From contig CM055107.1 in the NCBI GenBank assembly GCA_029204225.1, positions 12,444,627-12,508,626 of the forward strand: a stretch of DNA of 64,000 nt, written 5' to 3'. The DNA is from Diphasiastrum complanatum. Its lineage: Eukaryota > Streptophyta > Lycopodiopsida > Lycopodiales > Lycopodiaceae. The notes under the pieces were generated by a model, which made no database searches, was not told the origin of the DNA, and saw only the letters and a list, made by a program, of their open reading frames with translations. Shown in pieces: positions 1 through 10,940 of the stretch (position 1 is its first letter; the number at the start of each line of letters is the position of its first letter). Both the position numbers and the translations under genes were made by a program.

Positions 1-1
1 T

Positions 2-1298
2 GGCTTCAGCGGCTACAACCAGGTGAAAATAGCCCCCCAGGACTAGCACAAGACAACATTCGCCACAGAATGGGGAACTTATGCCTATAAAGTGATGCCA
101 TTCGGACTTTGCAATGCCCCAAGAACTTTCCAGCGAGTCATGTAGGCGACATTCAAAGATTATTTGCAAAAAAATTTGAAATTTTCTTGGACGATATGTG
201 CGTGCATGGACCAGATTCAGAACACTTATCCAATTTGGAGAAGGTGCTACAAAAATGCCGCGAATACCAGATCTTCCTGAATCCAGAAAAATGTCAATTC
301 TGGGTGACACATGGCTTGATACTCAGCTATGTAGTGTCAAGACATGGGATTACCACAGATCTATCAAAGATCAGGATCATTATTGATCTACCACCACCGG
401 GGACTATCCGCGAGGTCTACATTTTCATGGGTCATGCTAACTATTATAGGATCTTCATTCTTGATTTTGCGGAGTTAGCTAGACCAATTTACAAGCTCAC
501 AACGGATCCACATTGGAATGAGGAAGCTCTAAAGGCTTTCCAAAAGATTAAGAATGCATTAATCTTACGACCACCCAATTGGTCCATCGAGTTCCACGTG
601 CATACGGACGCATCGAAGTATGCAGTTGGAGAGGTCTTAACCTAGCCAGGTGAACACAAAAAGGATTTTCCAATACGATTTGCAAGCCGACAGCTCAGTG
701 ATACCGAAATGATTTACTCAACCACAGAGCGGGAAGCACTGGCAATGATCTATGCGGTTAAGAAGTTTCGACACTATTTGATGGCCACACATTTTGCTTT
801 TTATACGAACCATCAACCCTTGCTATATCTCATTAATAAAACTTGCAACACCGGGAGAATCACCAGATGGCTCCTTCTGTTGTTGGAATTTGAATTGCGG
901 ATGGTAGTTCGCAAGGGAAAACAACACTACATGGCAGATCATGTATCACGAATCAAGAGAAGGAGATTGCAACCCAACTTGACGATGAGCTGGCAGATAC
1001 TGCCTTATTTTACGTGGACACAGTACCAGAATGGGCTGTCGACATTGTTGAATATCTAATGCGGGGCCAACCAGACAAATCACTACCAAAGGCGAAACAG
1101 CGGAAATTGATCTTGAAGGCTAGACCTTATCAGTTGATTGCCGGCCAGTTGTACCGAAGAGGTCCAGACGAAATTCTTTGGCGGTGTATTCTTCCTTATG
1201 AGACCACCCAGATCATTTTGCTTTCACATGAAGGCATGGGTGGAGGTCATTTTGCATCTGACATTACAGTTCGCAAGATCCTACAATCAGAATGTTGA
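2..1298 (+). mobile_element. Ty3/gypsy pol fragment (RT, RNase H, start of integrase)
   Basis: Broken polyprotein of a Ty3/gypsy retrotransposon, entering from the left edge. In order it shows the RT segment [24 protein letters not shown], an FLDD active-site box near 190, RNase H (HTDASKYAVG near 600; TTEREALAMIYAVKKFRHYL near 720; TNHQPLLYL; ADHVSRI), and the linker plus zinc-binding start of integrase (HEGMGGGHF near 1230). It is interrupted by a TAG near 44, a frameshift near 165 and another stop near 643, and stops before the integrase catalytic core. It therefore cannot encode an active enzyme. What follows (1300 onward) is not integrase, so the element was deleted or joined to other DNA here. 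Confidence 0.9.
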
Positions 1299-1410
1299 AC
1301 TCTCGCAGACTTCCCTAAGGTCTTAGAATTTTGTGAAGAAGGTGCTGCAAATTTGGATAGAACTGAGCAAAGGAAAGTGGATTTCACCGAGTACGCACTC
1401 TAAATTTTGC

Positions 1411-1417
1411 TATATAA
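1411..1417 (+). promoter_or_regulatory. TATA-box-like site upstream of the accessory reading frame
   Basis: TATATAA in a GC-richer context, about 265 bp before the ATG at 1679. The stretch between is pyrimidine-rich and reads like a transcribed leader. This would fit a retroelement promoter driving the 1679-4700 reading frame. There is no direct evidence of transcription. Confidence 0.3.
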
Positions 1418-1678
1418 GGGCTGAATTCGAGTCATTTGTCACCTTTGCTAGCGAAGCTCTGCCGAAATTTCCACTGAAAATACCAAGTTTTCTGTTTTCG
1501 ACCAAACATCCTACCAGCTGTCATCTGCTCATATTAAACACCGATCTGCGCTCTGAACTACAATCATGTCATCCAACACTCATTATTCTCAATTCTCTAC
1601 TGTTTCCACATCTTTTTCCATTTTCCACCATTTTTTCTACTTTTTCGACTTTTTCGACCAGTAATCATCATTGCTAAC

Positions 1679-4600
1679 ATGGCCTCCTCATCCTCCAAAG
1701 ACTCTGGCGCCAAACAAGTGATCCAGCGTGACATCCCCGAGGCCACGCAGATTTGGCGCGCTCTTCCATTCTGAGATTAACATGGGCCTCGCCCTTCACG
1801 CTGACGCCACCTGGGACGAGGACAAGGCTTGTTTTCACTTCCTATACCAAGGTACCACATACAAGGTCAGGATTAACGCCGACTCGATGGTCACCATTGG
1901 CATTATATCCGGTGATCGTCAACCCATCTCCCATCGCCATGCCAAAGCTCTGATCAAACCATTCGTCACCCAAACCATACCAGAAATCCCCATCCAGACT
2001 AACAATGGTTACCTGATAGAAGTTATCATGAAACCCTTCATTCAGGCGGCTGCGTATCTATTGAATAACTTTCTGGTTATTTCAACATTTTGCAAGGACA
2101 GAATCTAGTCTACGCTGCTGAGTCAGATAGTGGAATTCTTTCTGGAATTTCCTAACCCCTCCGTTGTGCCATACGACTGGCATAGATTCCTTATTCGAGA
2201 ACTAACCAACTCCATCAAACCCAACAACCGTGAGCGAATCGCACTAGGGCCCCTCTTGTGTAACTTTGTCTGCGCACTTCTCAAGGCAAAAGTGTGAGGT
2301 TTCCAATGCTCATCCCTCCTGTCTACCCTTGTGCCACATACTAACCTTTATCCACCATCTCAAGCATCTACCTCCTCCCAACCTGCAGTCATAAACACAA
2401 TGGCCAACAAACGAATGCGTGGCGCTGTCTCTACATCCACATCTCTACCTGTTACCCGAAGACGTGTCTCCATTGCCACACTAACCACTCCACAACCACC
2501 GCCACTTCTTCTTTCGTGCAACCCCCCACTCCAATTTTTGTTGTCGCTATCTCTCTTCATGTTCCATCCACATCTGTTTATGTCTCCATCCTCGTTTCTT
2601 CTATTGATACCACTCCTACTTCTCTTCCAGTGTCCACTGTTCCATCCATCACCATCGCATCCTCCATCACTCCTGCCACCACCGTTGCTCCTCTCACATT
2701 CAATCCTTCTGATTCGCAACTGTCCCCCGACACTCTGGCATGGATGCAAGTTATCAAATTTTCACCCCCACGCCAGACACTTTCTGCTCCATCCTCACCT
2801 TCTTCCATACTCCACACCACCCTTCAGTTCCCCACTGTTCCTCTCATCCTCTCGTTCGGACAAACCGTCATCACCCTTGTTTCCACAATTGTTTCTCACA
2901 CCCCACCCGCTTCGCCAACAAAGGTTGTCGAGGGCAGCCAACCGCCGCCTGATGACGCATTTGTACAAACAATTTTTGTAGCATCACCAAATCGGACTGA
3001 CTCTACCGCCCCAGATGGCATCAAGACAAATGAAAATCTGATCGAAGACAATGACGACAGAATTTCACAAGTCGTCGGGGCCGATACAACACAAGCCCCT
3101 CCCAGTGCCAGTGCACCAGCTGCTCCCACGGATCTAACGACGACGTACCAAACTCCAGGAAAATACATCCTGGATGCGGTAGCGGCCAAAGCTATTTAGA
3201 AAAGCAGGGTACTACATTTGGCAATGAGTAATACACAGTTGCGAGTAGACCTCACCAAGCTGCAGCAAGAGCTGATTCTGGCTCAGCAACACGAACAAGC
3301 AAGGCACCAGGAGATTGCGAAGCTGCAGCAGAAGGAGGAGGGCCTAAACAAATATATTCAAAGCCTTTCCAAAGCGCTAACTGAGGCCTCCGCAAAGGTG
3401 CGGGAGCTTCAAACTGAAGCATCTCAACGACTTACACTTTTGGAAGCAGAGAACATGCGCCTGGGGACGGAGGTCAAAGCCTTACAAGACGAAAAGCTCG
3501 TCTGGTTAGCTCAATCTACACCGGATACAAGGCCGCTTTCCCAATCAGAGATGAATCTTCTACGACGTCAGGTGCAGATTTATAGCCAAACCCTCAACAG
3601 CTACCAGGCGGAGTTCAATAAGTATCGGACAAGTGCAATGCAAGAGCTTGCCCAGGCCAAGCAAGCCCTCAAGGCGTGCCAAAAATACATGGAAACAAAG
3701 GCCCAACCCACCCCCGTGGTAATTCCACCACCACCTAATTTTGACACTACACAGGCTAGTACCAGCCAAGATCAGAGCCAGTAGGCAACAGGGGGATTTC
3801 AACTAGATCAAGGGTCCGAAGGCCAAGACCAAGGGCAGATAGATGTGGCCGCTGAGACGCGAGACCAGAGCCAAGGTGCAACCATCAGCCAAGGCCAAGC
3901 AACATCATCCAGAGGATCGCGTACGATATCTGCCAGCCGGGCCTTCCGAAGTCCAAAGTCCGCGGAGGAGAACATCAATGAATTTTTATCCAAATATCCC
4001 CACGAGTCATCAAGAGGTGGTTGGCAGATATCATTCTCAGCTCAGACCATCAAGGGAAAAGAACTGCAAGCCTTACCCACCCTCCAACCACAACCGGAGT
4101 GGCGACAACAGTTATTTGAGAGAGACCCTGTGGCCATCAGGGCTTACGTGACGAGTCCGTAACAGTTACGAGTGAACGCGCATTTCCTGCCATGTCCAAG
4201 AAGATCCAAATCGGCGAAATGCGGCACTCCTCTGGACTAGATCACACTACACAATTTCAACTAGCCAATCATCAAATCCGAATATGGGTGGACAACAGAT
4301 GTAGATGCCAGAAGGGCTCTCCGCATTCGCCAGTCACTACATCAATTGTCCCGATCTCACAGTCCGTGCTACAGCCACTTGCGTCCGGGACTTAGAATAT
4401 TTAATGGGCATTGAAACAAAATGGGATGATTTTCTTCCCTCCATGTTTTTTGATCCAAATGAGGCGCTCGCTTCCGACAAAGTCGAAGACCAGCTGCCAA
4501 TCGCTCGCGTATATTACCAAGCTGCATTCCTTGGAGATCCTTGGACGAAATGATTCCAAGCATGGGTGGATCATGAATGGCTGACAGGAGTCCATAAGTC

Positions 4601-4700
4601 CTTCCACACGCCAAAGGACTCGAAGAAACTGGACCGTCTCAACTTCATGGAAGACGTTACGAGCTACTGATCCACCAGAGGCGGTCCAAGAGAACGCTAT
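1679..4700 (+). pseudogene. Decayed ~3 kb accessory ORF: structured N-terminus, Ser/Thr/Pro-rich middle, coiled coil
   Basis: One ancestral reading frame can be followed through several stops and shifts. It starts MASSSSKDSGAKQ at 1679. A folded-looking segment follows (LALHADATWDEDKACFHF near 1785; VPYDWHRFLIRELTNSIKP near 2165). Next is a Ser/Thr/Pro-rich stretch (2516-3199), then, in the same frame after one TAG, a strongly heptad-like coiled coil rich in Leu, Gln and Glu (3218-3700). After another TAG at 3782 comes a Gln-rich stretch (3785-3960) and a C-terminal part ending near 4660. It lies between gypsy integrase remains and an LTR that starts at 4752, the position where some plant gypsy elements carry an extra ORF. 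I recognise no family. A captured host gene is an alternative. Confidence 0.5.
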
Positions 4701-4751
4701 ACTAAACCGGCAGAGTGTCGAGGGACCGGCACTACTTCAGGCCGTAAGTCC

Positions 4752-5220
4752 TGTTGGGGGTATTTCCAACAAAGTGTAAATAAATAAAATCCTCCAATAA
4801 AATGTGTTGCGAGGGCATGGCATCCTGCGTGTATAAGCCCATGGCCCAATGAGCACGCAATTAGAGTTGTAAATAAAATAAACTTGACTTGGGCCTTGGA
4901 ATTAAAATAAAACTAGAGGCCCAATGTCATTTTTAAACTTAGAGATCACTTTTAAGAGTTGGGTCCAAATTGGGACTCACATGAAACTTGTGATTTCTAA
5001 TGTACTTTTTGTGGACCCTTGGATCAAGTTGGGTCCAAGATGAATGGATAGGATCATTGTGAATATTAGCCAATAAGATTGAGGGGCAAGGGCCTTTCCC
5101 ATTTTATAAAAAGGCACCATTTGTACACTATTTGGATGCTTAATGAGAAGGAGGAAACTCTACCATTTTTGGAAGAGAAGCATCCTCATTTGCTATTCAC
5201 TACTTGCTATTGCTCTTGAT
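4752..5220 (+). repeat. LTR-like repeat, + copy of an inverted pair
   Basis: Begins TGTTGGGGGTATTTCCAACA, an LTR-style TG start with short internal symmetry. It matches the reverse complement of 20362-20813 almost base for base, with a few substitutions and short indels. Contents include a TATA-like stretch (TTTTATAAAAAGGC near 5103). Similarity to the other copy stops near 5210-5220, while the LTR itself may run to about 5388. No clear second LTR in the same orientation is visible, so this is a solo LTR or the end of the element to its left. Confidence 0.7.
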
Positions 5221-5704
5221 TGTGTTTTTCATTGCTTTCTATTTCCATGTTTATTGTTTGCCATAGTGAATGCTTTTCCATTAGCAAGCATAAGGAGCAT
5301 TTGAGCTAACCTCTACCCTCACTCTCTAACTCTCTCTTTCTCTTATCTTCTCAATCTCTTCTTCTCCATTCCTTCTCTTCAACCAAAACCATGATGAATG
5401 TTAGTGTAGAGGAGTAGAGTCAAAGAGGAGTAGTATAGTGGTGAGTAGAGTTGAGAGAGAAAGTAGGAAATTAACTAAAAGTAGCATTTATGCATAGTTA
5501 GGTACCTATCCAGTGATCTAACCTTTGTTGACAGGTGGAAGGGCTATACTAGGAGAGATCTTCGACCCCACAATATGGATCATGCAAATTGAACTTGGGA
5601 AGATCCACCAACTTGCAATTTTGCTCCTCTCCTTGGATGAGAATACTAGTTGATTACCACCAAGCTCCAATGAAAAGTACCACCTCTCCAAACTTGTAAG
5701 CCTT

Positions 5705-5716
5705 GCTCTGATACCA
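5705..5716 (-). promoter_or_regulatory. Primer-binding site (initiator tRNA-Met) of a reverse-strand LTR element
   Basis: On the minus strand TGGTATCAGAGC, the classic plant PBS complementary to the 3' end of initiator tRNA-Met. The LTR it belongs to should lie just to the right (from about 5718) and the internal region to the left (5518-5704). Neither the matching LTR nor gag is recognisable, so only a 5' end fragment remains. Confidence 0.6.
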
Positions 5717-6239
5717 CTATAAGGGAAGTTCCTTAGATTCTGCTTACAAATCACAAACACAATGATAACGCACTATGGAGAAACCACCCAACCAAGTAGA
5801 AGCATCCAATCAGACTCTAGAAGCTTCACCCCCCAAGCCAAGGAACAAGAAACATAAATGTAGAGTGAGAGCCTGACAATGAATCCACAACCATAATAAG
5901 GAGTAGGGCGAGTTTGGACCCAATATATAGAGCCAAAAGCATCTTGGGCACATAGCCATGCATAGCCCTAAGTTTCTTATATGTAGATTCATCAAGAATA
6001 GAGTCCTAAGCATGGAACAACTATTCATAGAATTGCTATTGATAACTCTACAAATGCATACACTTTTTCATACCTTGTCTAAACTCCATTTAGTGTGTTC
6101 TGGGCCTCACAAGGATATTAGTTACTTTCGGGTCACGTCCAGTATGACGTGGCATAACTAACAGCTTGTTTCACTGGAGTATCATGTATCCAAGATAGGA
6201 GTATATAGTATCCTATGTATTGGTCATGGACATAGCAAT

Positions 6240-6576
6240 CACACTCTTTAAAAAGCTTATAGGTTCCTTAATCTATTTGACAATCACTAGACCAGATTGA
6301 GTTATTTTGTAAGCAAGTTAAGTCAACACATGCAAGGTCCTTTGATACATCATTGGAAAAGTGCCAAAAGAGTATTTAGATATATCTCTTCTACTAGATT
6401 TGTTGGCATTCTCTATCAAGGATCTAGTAACTTGCACTTGAGGGCATACTCGGATTCGGATTTTGCAAGAGACAAGATGGATAGGAGATCCATAAGTGCA
6501 TTTGCCACTTTCCTTTGTGGAGTGATATCTTGGCTTTCCAAAAAGCAAGATTTAACAAGTTAGAATTGAGGAGGAG
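6240..6576 (+). mobile_element. Ty1/copia RT end and RNase H fragment with polypurine tract
   Basis: Encodes KKLIGSLIYLTITRPD, then after a one-base shift LSYFVSKLSQHMQGP, a middle part ending in the RNase H motif AYSDSDFARDKMDRRS and the copia hallmark ISWLSKKQ. This is the last part of a copia polyprotein. A purine run (GAGGAGGAG) at about 6568-6576 directly precedes TGTTGAAATT, giving a typical PPT/3' LTR junction. Frameshift and 5' truncation make it non-functional. Confidence 0.85.
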
Positions 6577-6960
6577 TGTTGAAATTGTCACTTTCAACCT
6601 GGTTAATGTAATATGTTAATCTTGAGATCTCACACACATGGAGCCTGTTCCCACATGTGAAAGGAAGTAGTACTTGTATATATCTAGATTCATTTTAGAT
6701 AGATCTACACAAGGGAACTTGACTTTTGACTAGAATCTAAGAAAACGTCATTTTTGGTCAATCTCCTTGTAATTAGTTTGCACTTCCATGTGAATGAGTA
6801 GATGCCCCCACATGTCAAGATGTTGTTCACACGTGTGGACCTGGATGTACTAGATAAGATGTACATATTCTCCTAGATCCTATTTTATAGAGAAGATTCC
6901 CACTTTTTGTGGATACTAGGATTTGGATTCTAGCTAGTAGGATAAGTCAAATTTGATCTA
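6577..6960 (+). repeat. Copia 3' LTR (start certain, end not)
   Basis: Starts TGTTGAAATTGTCACTTTCA immediately after the polypurine tract of the copia fragment. It contains a palindromic CACACGTGTG-type site near 6828 and a TATA-like TTTTATAGAG near 6881. Similar wording (CACATGTGGAGC, GTTCCCACATGTG) recurs in the probable solo LTR at 45164, so the two are related families. I could not fix the 3' boundary. Confidence 0.6.
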
Positions 6961-6969
6961 TGGGCATAT

Positions 6970-7400
6970 CTTTCTCCAAATCTCACGAGTGAGATTCTCT
7001 GGGTCAAGAGGGATTCCAAAAGGGGTGATTGGATCTGATCTTTGTGTGTTTGAATCAAGTATGCATGTCAAGTTTATGTGATCTAGTGTAGATCATTTTT
7101 TTGGTGAAAAATAGTGGTTTAATTTGTTGTCAAATCAAATCAAACTCAATCCAAATCTCAAGAGTGAGATTATTTGGGTCAAGAGTGATTCCAAAAGAAG
7201 TAATTAAGTTTGATTTTCAGCTATTTGAAACAAAACCCATCCTTTGTTTAAGAATATCAAAAGTTGAGTGAACTAGTCAAGAGAAAAGGAAAATCTAGGT
7301 GTCAAATCTTTTCAAATCCATTCCAACTCTCAAAAGAAAGAGTCATTGGTGTTTGTTGAGTCCAATAGGGGTGCTTGGATCTGATTTTTGTGATTTGATA
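6970..7400 (+). repeat. Three diverged ~165-175 bp tandem repeats
   Basis: The theme CCAAATCTCA-GAGTGAGATT, then GGGTCAAGAG-GATTCCAAAAG, then a TTGGATCTGATTTTTGTG-like segment, occurs at about 6975, 7150 and 7315. Later units are more diverged. They lie between the copia LTR and the reading frame that starts near 7300. Confidence 0.6.
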
Positions 7401-8998
7401 GAGTGCTTTTGTCTTAGTGATCAAAGCAAGCTTAGTTTCCATTTGACTAGGTTGAAAAGAGATATGACCAATCCATCCAAGGAGAACCAAAGCAAGGGGG
7501 CCGAGGTGACGGATGGAGCTTCAAGTTCAAAGTGCAAAGGCAAGAAGGACAAATCCAAGGAAAGCTATTTCCTTTGTGGAAAGATGCATGAGGCTTGGAG
7601 TCTCACAAGGACTTACAAGATTTGTCTTCAAAAGTCCATCACCACACATTTCAGACCTTTTGAAGTTTTTTATTTGGAAATGCATTGTTTGGTTCAAGAT
7701 GCAAAGATAGATGTCACTTTCATTAATGTCACTTGGATTTATTTCATGTCCTTGGACTGCATTTTGTTTGGAACTTTGGATAAGTTCAAAGTTATTGTTG
7801 TGATCCAAGAGAAACCAAGCAAGATTAAGGAGGAGCAATCACAAAATAAAAATAGTTCCATTTATGCTCTCATGACATCTTTTGAAGAACTGTTTTGCTT
7901 TGAAAAGATTTTTGTATCTCAAATGTGGATTAAGGCAATACTAGTTGAGTGTGATGCCTAAATAGATAGCAAAGCATGTTTTCCTTGTAAAGTTACATTG
8001 AGTATAAAGACAAGGAAATGGAAATGTCTTCATGATGTATTTTATTTTGGTTTCAATAAGATCATGAATGATGTGTTCATTCATAATGTTGAAAATTGTA
8101 AATTTCCAATTTTAAAGGCAAGATGTAAACTTCTTATGAGAATAAGTGAAGCATCCAAAGTGGACACTTATATCCAGAAGCAACTAGTTAGCCTTATTGA
8201 GATGGAAATACTTTTTGAATTCAATATTAAAAAAATCATGCCAAGCTATGGTGATTTTTGGACTTATGGTTCTAGCATAAGTAATGTTGATGATCATATG
8301 CACATTATATGATCATGTTTGTTGTGATCATTTTGAGACATGGAGATCTCGGATTTCCATCAAGGAGGAGCACCAAGAAGTTGATCTTGAGTAGTCATCT
8401 CAAGGTTCAAGTGTGCCAAGGTTCAAGTCCTTCTCAAGTTATGATTCCAAGAAGAATATCAAGAGACATGGTTGAGCTCATATGGCTCACATTTCAAGGA
8501 AAAGAAGAGCACATTTCAAGTGGTATACATCTCATGCTTGCTTCTCTTATGTCATTTGGTGAATCAATTTGCTTTAGTGAGACTTTTGCAACTCAAAGTT
8601 GGAGTAAAGCAATACTAGTTGAGTATGATGTCTCTCTTGAGAACATAGATGATGTTCTTAATGATTTGAAATTGATTTTAGATCAATTAGAAAGCAAATG
8701 GTTATTTCATCAAATGTATGCTCTTGAGTCTTGCAAGAGCAAGAGTGATTTGTTCACTCATAGTGTGAAAATTTGTCTTTTTTCATGTATTGAGGCAAAT
8801 TGTAAACTCTTTATGAGAGTAAGTGAATCATCCTCTAAGGACACTTATCTACATAATGAAGTATTTAGCCTCATTAGATCTGCGTGTGAAATGTCAAGCA
8901 TAAAGTTCAGATCCATTGTATATAGATTTCATTTGAGTAAACTATCAAATCTCCTAAATTGTAGGAGTTATCTCCTACAATTTGTAGGAATCTAGAAG
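7299..8998 (+). pseudogene. Retroelement-associated reading frame with an internal duplication
   Basis: A lysine-rich start (MTNPSKENQSKGAEVTDGAS at 7464; KGKKDKSKE) is followed by FLCGKMHEAW, which resembles a damaged CCHC knuckle of a gag protein. After that an unrecognised module occurs twice. The first copy is about 7860-8230 (FVSQMWIKAILVECDA, later CKLLMRISEASKVDTYI). The second is about 8540-8890 (FATQSWSKAILVEYDV, later CKLFMRVSESSSKDTYL). Stops at 7959 and 8310 separate the parts. I infer a decayed gag-like ORF or non-autonomous element. No catalytic motif is visible. Confidence 0.4.
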
Positions 8999-8999
8999 G

Positions 9000-10278
9000 T
9001 CAACACTAGCCACCAATAATGATGTGGCAAATTAGTGGAATCTTAGCCAAAGTGGATATGGATAAGCACTAGGCTAATGATGAGAAACATTGATTTGGGA
9101 GCAAACCGTGGTGTTTCACTCTATTAAGCAAGTTCTTTGTGGATGAATGCTTAGGATTTCTCAAGTAAACTTATTTGTTGTTATTAGGCCGTACACTTGC
9201 TGTAATTCACACGTGTGAAGCCTTTGGATCATTATTTTTGGTTGTTCTTGCCTAATTATATATAAATTGTCAAGTAGAAGCTAGATTTGGATGCTAGTTT
9301 TGATGTAGATCAAGATTCCAAGTTACCAATCACTCTTATTGATCTTTTGTAGATCAAATTGAGTCCATTACTCTAAATTTTCACAATGCCCAGATGAGTC
9401 ACATTGCCCAAAATTGTTGCTTGCCTCTGCTCTACATGCTCTTGCCCCATTTCGATCCATGCTAGTAGAGGGAGGCAAAAAACTTTTTGCCTACCTGCCA
9501 AGGCATGCAAAAACATTTTGTCTGCCCGCGCTCTAGAATGGTGAGTAGATAGAATTTTGGTGATAATGATGAAACTAGAAAGATTGAGGGCACGATTCGG
9601 ACCTGATCTGAACTTGGGATTTCATGTTCTTGTGGATGTCGGTGCCATGTCGTGTTTGCATCTGAACAAGCAATACTTGTGCTGGAACATGAAAAAGAGC
9701 TTCTCATTTGAATATATTCAAATAATTTGTCTTGCTTGGGAGTTGGCATAAATGTTTTCATCTGGCGAGAATACAATGTCACTAATGTAGTAGTATTTCT
9801 CATTTGTAAATCACGTTCCATTGTAAAGCATGCTCCAAAATGGAAGCATCTCTGATCTAACACTACAAACAACTATCTTGGAGAGAGAATTTGGAGAAGT
9901 CTCCATGCTTTATATTGTTTCTCATGGAGTACCAATGTCCTCCAAGAGGTTATATCCTTGACATGGATTGGGGGACAGGTGCAGTATTGAAGGCAGCAAA
10001 ACACTCTCACAAACCTGGTTTGTCACTTGATTCTGATGATGCTCTGGTGAAGGAGTATCTAGTCCCTTTTAGGGATATTGGATATTCACTACTTTTGCGA
10101 TAAAGCTACATTCAACATATGTCGCCGCACAACTATTTCAAACCTTTGAAACTCATGTGAAAACCTATCCACGTGGAGAGAGCATGTTAAAAGAGCACAT
10201 TATTGTACCGGGCAATAAGATGCCGGGTCAAAAGGTCTGCCGACCGTCTCTCGACCATCAGTCGACCGTCGGTAGAGG
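9000..10278. other. Intergenic stretch, nothing recognisable
   Basis: AT-rich non-coding DNA upstream of the YTH gene. It has a palindromic CACACGTGTG near 9211 like those in the nearby LTRs, so its left part may still be retroelement debris. Short open frames have no recognisable motifs. Confidence 0.5.
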
Positions 10279-10385
10279 ACATCCCCCCACCCCTTCCTTT
10301 AATTCTTTCCTTCTTTTCTTTTCTTTTCTTTCTTCTTTCGCTTCGTCTCCTCTGCTTTGCTTCGCTTTGCTTCCTTCCTTCCTGC
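10279..10385 (+). promoter_or_regulatory. Pyrimidine-rich leader of the YTH gene
   Basis: Almost uninterrupted C/T run (TTCCTTCTTTTCTTTTC and similar) with embedded CGCTTCGTCTCC, typical of plant 5' UTRs and core promoters. It lies about 560 bp before the first in-frame ATG at 10941. No convincing TATA box precedes it. A 9-codon upstream ORF (10867-10893) and possible leader splice sites lie between, so the exact transcript start is unknown. Confidence 0.45.
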
Positions 10386-10940
10386 GGCGATGCCTATGCT
10401 CTCCATTCTTTGCTCGCTTCTTGATGCCGCCTTCCATCGCATTCTATCTCTCTTTGACCTCTTGGGTTAGCTGCGCCTTCGCATTTACATCCTCTTTGGC
10501 TCTGCAATCAAACGTGCAAACAAACAAATACTTTGCATCTGTCCTGCAGCGGTGGCTTGGAGCAGCGGGTGCGCGGTTCTTGTAGCTTTTCTGGGTTACT
10601 GTTTCCTATTGCAACTTCAGTCTCGACACCAGGCATCGCTTTATTGAGGCTGGGTTTCTTGTATTAAAGGGCGACTGCAGATGATGTTTGTCCATTATAT
10701 TTAGGGTTAGTCTGGCTTGTCATCACTGTAGCTTGCGAAAGCTTGAAGAAAGATACTGAAACCCAACGCTATTATCTACACCATTTTCAAAGATACAGGA
10801 AGAATAGAGCTACGGTCCTGCAAGCTGTTGGAGATCAGGTCTAGGGTTCATAAAGACAAACCGTGGATGGCCAGGATGTTTGTCTACAGTTAAATTTCCA
10901 AAGATTACCGGATTCAAAGGCGAGCTAGTGCGTGTTTTGG

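Noticed and set aside
2360-3189. Minus-strand open frames opposite the Ser/Thr/Pro-rich region
   Set aside because: They mirror the low-complexity coding strand. The plus frame continues across the coiled coil in the same phase, the minus frames do not.
10157-10585. 142-codon plus-strand frame in the YTH leader
   Set aside because: Composition follows the pyrimidine-rich leader, there is no conserved motif, and it ends before the ECT-like start codon.
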